This document shows, in pieces, positions 32,901 to 34,442 of a stretch of DNA of 34,442 nucleotides; within the stretch, counting starts at the first letter, position 1, and every line of letters starts with the position of its first letter. Source of the DNA: Flavobacteriales bacterium (GTDB lineage Bacteria; Bacteroidota; Bacteroidia; Flavobacteriales; Flavobacteriaceae); NCBI GenBank assembly GCA_004214175.1, contig SGZH01000011.1:1-34442 (forward strand), in the 5' to 3' direction. The notes below the pieces were generated by a model that made no database searches, had not been told where the DNA came from, and saw only the letters and a program-made list of their open reading frames with translations. The translations under genes were made by a program, and so were the position numbers.

Positions 32901-34442
32901 TCTACCGTAATAGTTCCAGTTGTAGTGCCACTACAAGACGATCCCGTAGTAGTTATGGTATAGTTATAAACAGTTGTTGAAGTAATATTAACTGTAGGAA
33001 ATCCTGACATTGTAATAATATCTGATACAAAACTAAAGCTTATACCCGCCGGTAATCCTGTTACGGTAGCACCTGTTGCACCGTCTACTAGCTGATAGGT
33101 AATCTCAAGAATATCAGAATTTTCACAAACTACTTGCGCATCGGTTCCAGTAGGAGAGGTCAATACTAAACCACCTTCTGGATTCACCGTAATCGTTCCA
33201 TCTAAACTTGTATTATCACAGGTACCTCCCAGACTAGTAATTGTATAAGGGTATACCGTTTGAGTAGTAATATTATCAGTTGGAGTTCCAGATATAGTTA
33301 GCACATTACCTACAATTGCAAAGGTTACACCTGCTGGAAGAGTACTAACAGTTGCACTGGTAGCCCCTGCACTAAACTCATACACAATATCCACTAAAGG
33401 ATCTGTCTCACAAAGTACTTGCGATTCGGTTCCTACTGCTGATATTAAGTCTAAATCATCATTTGGTTCTAACGTAATGCTTCCAAGTAAGCTTAAATTA
33501 GAACAGCTTCCTGTGGTAGTTACGGAATAGTTATAAACTGTTGTTACCGTAATATCATCAGCTGGAGTTCCTGATATGTTTACTATATTAGAAACTACAC
33601 TGAAGTTTACTCCAGCTGGTAATCCAGATACGATTGCACCTGTTGCTCCATCTAATAATTGATATTCTATTGGCGCAATAGGGGTATCTTCACATAGTAT
33701 CTGCGAGTCAGTGCCAGTAGGAGAGGTCAAAACTAACCCACCCTCTGCATCGACTGTTATCGTTCCACTCAAACTTGTATTGGCACAAGCACCAATAGTA
33801 GTAATTGTATAAGGGTATACCGTTTGAGTGGTAATATTTACTGAGGGCGTTCCAGAGATGGTCACTAAATCCCCAATTATCGTGAAAGTAACACCTAATG
33901 GTAATCCAGTAATATTTGCACTGGTAGCTCCCGCACTAAACTGATAAATAATACTATCAATAGGATCCCCTTCACAAAGTACTTGCGAATCAGTTCCAAC
34001 TGCTGAGATTAAAGACAAGTCATCGTCTGGATCAATAGTGATGGTTCCTGTTGTAGTACCACTACAAGGACTGCCTGAAGTAGTTATGGTATAACTATAT
34101 ACCGTTGAAGTAGTTATATTTACTATAGGTGTTCCTGAAATGGTTACAATACCGTTAAGAACATTAAATCCTATTCCTGCTGGTAATCCTGTTACGGTAG
34201 CTCCTGTTGGTCCATCTAACAATTGATATTCTATTAGAGCAATTGGAGTATTTTCACATAAAATTTGTGCATCGGTTCCAGTTGCTGATATTAAGTCTAA
34301 ACCACCTTCTGGATCTACCGTGATGGTTCCACTTAAGCTAGTATCTGCACAGGTACCAATGGTAGTTACTGTATAGTTATATACTGTCTGAGTAGTAATG
34401 TCATCAGTTGGAGTTCCAGATATAGTTAGCACATTACCTACA
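23954..34442 (-). CDS. Giant repetitive T9SS-exported adhesin, 5' end outside the window
   Basis: An uninterrupted frame of 3,495 codons runs off the window's right edge; the apparent start near 34432 is a GTG valine inside a repeat, so the real start is missing. From the visible N-terminal end: 30 complete and one partial Ig-like units of about 94 residues (He_PIG-like: VTGLPAGV-F, TISGTPT, YTVTT-G-C, GTITV-P) to about 25765; a SprB-type repeat (25465-25690); a region with a DxDxDG insert (25118-25279); a PKD domain (WNFGDG, about 24285-24435); and a gliding-motility-type (T9SS type B) C-terminal domain (about 23954-24262, LPNVFTPNSDN to GLFKILR). Nearly every unit has a cysteine in LCE and one in the GxC segment. 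Likely a surface adhesin; motility or attachment cannot be distinguished. Co-transcribed with porP. Confidence 0.93.
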   Translation of the reverse strand, partial: VGNVLTISGTPTDDITTQTVYNYTVTTIGTCADTSLSGTITVDPEGGLDLISATGTDAQILCENTPIALIEYQLLDGPTGATVTGLPAGIGFNVLNGIVTISGTPIVNITTSTVYSYTITTSGSPCSGTTTGTITIDPDDDLSLISAVGTDSQVLCEGDPIDSIIYQFSAGATSANITGLPLGVTFTIIGDLVTISGTPSVNITTQTVYPYTITTIGACANTSLSGTITVDAEGGLVLTSPTGTDSQILCEDTPIAPIEYQLLDGATGAIVSGLPAGVNFSVVSNIVNISGTPADDITVTTVYNYSVTTTGSCSNLSLLGSITLEPNDDLDLISAVGTESQVLCETDPLVDIVYEFSAGATSATVSTLPAGVTFAIVGNVLTISGTPTDNITTQTVYPYTITSLGGTCDNTSLDGTITVNPEGGLVLTSPTGTDAQVVCENSDILEITYQLVDGATGATVTGLPAGISFSFVSDIITMSGFPTVNITSTTVYNYTITTTGSSCSGTTTGTITVDPDDDLALISPVGSESQVLCETEPLVDIVYEFSAGATSATVSGLPTGVNFVVAANQVTIFGTPSADIITQTIYPYTVTTLGGTCQDTSLDGTITVNPEGIITLTSPTGTDAQVVCETQPITDITYQLFDGATDATATGLPAGVSFSVDLDIVTISGTPTDDVTSTTVYDYTITTTGGCSNTSLSGTITVNPDDDLAIVSIPGTDEQILCETEPLVDIVYEFSGGATSATVTGLPAGVTFVVAGNELTISGTPTDPILTQTIFDYTVTTIGTCSAASLDGTITVNPQGGLVLTSPTGSDAQVVCENTPILDITYQLEGDAINATITGLPAGVSFSVLSGIVTISGTPTVDITSTTVYDYTITTTGSSCSGTTTGTITLDPDDDLAIVSIPGTDEQILCETEPLVDIVYEFSGGATSATVAGLPAGVTFVIAGNELTISGTPTGPIPTQTTFNYTVTTQGGNCSVASLDGTITVNPEGGLVLTSPAGTDAQVLCENTPIDDIIYQLEGDATNATVTGLPAGVSFSVLSGIVTISGTPTDDITSTTVYDYTITTTGSPCSGDTTGTITLDPDDDLDLISTAGTDAQILCETEPLVDIVYEFSGGASSATVTGLPAGVTFVVAGNELTISGTPSGPILTQTIFNYTVTTQGGNCLTASLDGTITVNPQGGLVLTSPTGSDAQVLCENNPILDITYQLEGDAINATVTGLPAGVSFSLVAGIITISGTPTDNITTTTVYDYTITTTGESCSSTTTGTITLNPDDDLDLISTAGTDAQILCETEPLVAIVYEFSGGASSATVTGLPAGVTFLVAGNELTISGTPTANITTTTVYPYTVTTLGGICLDSSLNGTITVNPEAGLQLTPGSDDAQILCENTPILDITYQLLDGATGATVTGLPAGISFSVVPGLATISGTPTVDITTTTVFNYTVSTTGSCINTSLSGTITLNPDDELNITSAVGTDTQILCETEALVDIVYEFSGGASSATVTGLPAGVTFVIAGNELTISGTPSAPIGAQQIYPYTVTTLGGICLDSSLNGTITVNPEAGVSLGVGSDDAQVICENTPILPIDYQLFDGATDAIVTGLPAGVGYSVALGIVTISGTPTVNITATTVFDYTVTTAGSPCNSLTTGTITIDPDDDLNLISTAGTDAQILCEGEPINDIIYQFSGGAINAVVTGLPAGVTFVVAGNELTISGTPSAPISAQQIYPYTVTTSGTCLNAILNGSITVDPEAGLLLNTPIGTDAQVVCENTPIQLIQYQLLDGATGATVTGLPTGVTFIVTGGGTQVEISGTPTANVTAQTLYNFTVTTTGSPCNSLTTGTITVDPDGDLELVSLAGTDSQILCEGEPIDDIIYQFSGGATGGTVTGLPPGVNFAIVGSQVVITGTPDGPFASTTIFNYTVSADGGNCSAATPLNGTITVGPSVEILLNPGGGLDIQEVCEGEPIQDIIYDLSETPVAISVEGLPLGIFYTFSGNQLIISGFPTDDISSQQNFTYTIETIGQDCDNSVTGEITVNPDDEIILITAVDSDKQIVCENTEINEIVYELQGGSLGATVTGLPTGVSYNLDDTTGVLLLTISGIPTIDLGINTYVITTFGICNAMEISGTIEVLPSITITHDPVSGSTSQVLCQNTEIVPEIIFSIENALNVNVTGLPNGCNYSIITDPATGTIDLTIFGSPLELGVFDYLIETSGLLCESEFSGTLEILENSDLVQTSDAGTEFQTLCEGEAIDSIIYEFSGAANTVNVVNLPTGVDFVVVGNQITISGTPTDDITTTEIYNYTVSALGGDCPNPSLSGTITVNPEGILELISASGTENQVICESTPIVDIEYELQSGATGVDISGLPSGLNTNLNPATGILVIFGTPDVNIFTQTVYPFTISTTGSLCNTDITGSITIDPNSDLIQTSDLGTESQILCEGNPLVDIVYEFSAGATGANVFDLPPGVNFVINGTQITISGTPIGPFTETTLFTYSVETLGSFCDESILTGTITVGPSINITLEPTGGPDNQELCEADALNPLQPIVYNFSETPVSLSVNGLPLGISYAFDTGLNQLIISGFPTENISVITNYIYTITTIGQVCENSVSGEITVNPADEISLLSDIGTNDQVVCDNSEIVNIVYELEGGSIGATVTGLPTGVSYNTDDSSGALLLTISGTVVGLGIYNYEITTFGLCENTALIELGTIEVIDSGDTIEPVNPETTNQSLCLNNEIDPIVFTISDALFANVSGLPNGCTYTNEIDPTTGDIILEIIGTPIVVGTFNYIVESSFGNCNSQFSGIIDVIDGPYFDLLSDPSTEFQEICENSPIDIISYQLIGNYDNFTSLGLPQGLDASFDPITGIITISGEYDGPALTTVLTIQYILYASSPNGCLAELEREITIYPAVSIADSIIVTEISPEPGPGDPPLLNSEIKPVYCYGSANGAVNLVLSGGNISGVYNYSWSGPNSFSSINQDIENLLPGIYTVEITDVTNNQGCAVTTESFEVTESDEIIVDIVDIILPSCDSGLNDGEILLQITGGDENLINQIEWYTLDGSQNCFNYSISPIDLDFDGIPDYGDSDLDGDGTIDPGLIDVDNDGIIDLADPDLNSGIDNNNDGIDDFYLITTLQYFNCDLNIYETFEILNASFIGSEIIFCAGLNTMILEDPTTLNIQGGTNSCSAGSWQLLPQYSGLSSVNGLSPGIYKVEISNNDLNGNIICSKEEIFQINRDSISYDNLEVDFELCELTSGYLTIDVYSNNSELFFYYDNQLINSGNIEIINSYPDYNTYEIFISNPLSNASIEIINEFGCGIIVDEEDTNWFVPVPEIQFTNPEYDQFGSISIGSSIIFESTFTSGIESYTWNFGDGSPLEFGPIVTHAYNLDGVYIVTLDIYSNAGCSASVTQEIKIGKGYTIMLPNVFTPNSDNFNELFRPLFTGGIIEIDFQIFDPDGHQMYNESSVTDLISNDLIINGWDGENAKATTPYFIYKVKAKLLTGEEVIKTGLFKILR
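25118..25279 (-). other. Thrombospondin type 3-like calcium-binding insert in the giant adhesin
   Basis: A 54-residue aspartate-rich stretch with four DxDxDGxxD-like motifs (DLDFDGIPD, DSDLDGDGTID, DVDNDGIID, DNNNDGIDD). Such motifs bind Ca2+ in thrombospondin type 3 repeats and in many T9SS surface proteins. It interrupts an otherwise beta-type segment between the SprB-type repeat and the PKD domain. Confidence 0.8.
26063..27790 (-). repeat. Six-unit cassette B-A-B-C-D-E, second copy
   Basis: About 1,728 bp (576 residues), offset by about 1.71 kb from the first copy. It has the same unit order and the same marker segments: GPFTETTLF, SETPVSLSVNGLPLGI, GGSIGATVTGLPTGVSY and VSGLPNGCTY. The copies are clearly diverged, so this is an older duplication than the distal dimers. 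One further unit (about 25765-26062) follows. Confidence 0.8.
27791..29503 (-). repeat. Six-unit cassette B-A-B-C-D-E, first copy
   Basis: About 1,713 bp (571 residues). Six Ig-like units in order: two ordinary B and A units, a B unit ending with a GPFASTTIF segment, then C (SETPVAISVEGLPLGI), D (GGSLGATVTGLPTGVSY) and E (VTGLPNGCNY). The order is repeated in the next cassette, where the same distinct C, D and E types occur. Confidence 0.8.
29504..34442 (-). repeat. Alternating A-B array of Ig-like units in the giant adhesin
   Basis: Seventeen complete units and one partial, each about 282 bp. Type A units open with GGLVLTSPTG and contain ENTPI and YQL; type B units open with DDLDLIS and contain ETEPLVDIVYEFSGGA. 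They alternate without exception, so the DNA has a dimer period of about 563-570 bp. Several dimers between about 30,000 and 32,900 are close to identical over long stretches. The array continues beyond the window. Confidence 0.9.

Noticed and set aside
34430-34432. GTG near the right edge as the start of the giant adhesin
   Set aside because: The frame is open to the window's edge (VGN precedes it) and the codon lies within a repeat unit, so it is an internal valine.
26063-34442. Regularly spaced repeats as a possible CRISPR array
   Set aside because: The repeats are about 282 bp, coding throughout in one open frame, with no short identical repeats separated by unique spacers.

Overview
The window is a stretch of A+T-rich chromosome from a member of the Bacteroidota, almost certainly a (probably marine) Flavobacteriaceae species. 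The evidence is a type IX secretion system (T9SS) cargo protease with a C-terminal sorting domain, a PorP/SprF outer-membrane partner, a giant adhesin with a gliding-motility-type C-terminal domain, type III glutamine synthetase, a Rho with a long N/Q/K/R-rich insert, DUF4293 and BT_3928-type proteins, and Bacteroidota-type -7 promoter boxes (TAnnTTTG). There is no sign of mobile DNA, phage or CRISPR; most of the window is ordinary chromosomal core.

Layout. 1-148: two terminators, one for a gene outside the window and one for rho. 149-2403: rho (minus) and the divergent small membrane protein DUF4293 (plus). 2528-5755: a secreted M36 (fungalysin-type) metalloprotease with extra adhesion-like domains and a T9SS type A tail. 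5802-8913: a YfcE-like phosphoesterase (minus) diverging from truA and an MsbA-like ABC exporter (plus). 8914-10547: folP then cdaA (minus), i.e. dihydropteroate synthase followed by the membrane c-di-AMP synthase. 10600-15211: a tightly packed plus-strand operon of DUF1599, a BT_3928/MauE-like membrane protein, a lone oligopeptide-type permease, tpiA, prmA and clpS. 15284-15360: tRNA-Arg(ACG). 15398-16173: a 50-residue protein and a MORN-repeat lipoprotein (both minus). 16324-19624: a Na+/Ca2+ exchanger-family protein and glutamine synthetase III. 19742-22898: purM-like AIR synthase, prfA and pyrF. 22950-34442: a minus-strand two-gene T9SS unit made of the giant adhesin (5' end outside the window) and porP.

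The most striking element is the giant adhesin: at least 3,495 residues, built from about 94-residue Ig-like (He_PIG-like) units. I count 30 complete units plus one partial. They have two layers of order. In the distal part, two unit types strictly alternate (A-B-A-B, about 565 bp per pair), with an acidic DPDDDL junction after each A unit and an NPEGGL-type junction after each B unit. In the proximal part, a six-unit cassette B-A-B-C-D-E of about 1.7 kb occurs twice in tandem. The repeats are followed by a SprB-type repeat, a DxDxDG calcium-binding-type insert, a PKD domain and the T9SS type B tail. The adjoining porP gene, 2 nt downstream, is the expected dedicated export partner.

The remaining genes are housekeeping: transcription termination, RNA modification, translation release, folate, purine and pyrimidine synthesis, nitrogen assimilation, glycolysis and proteolysis adaptor. 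Five of them begin with TTG or GTG rather than ATG.
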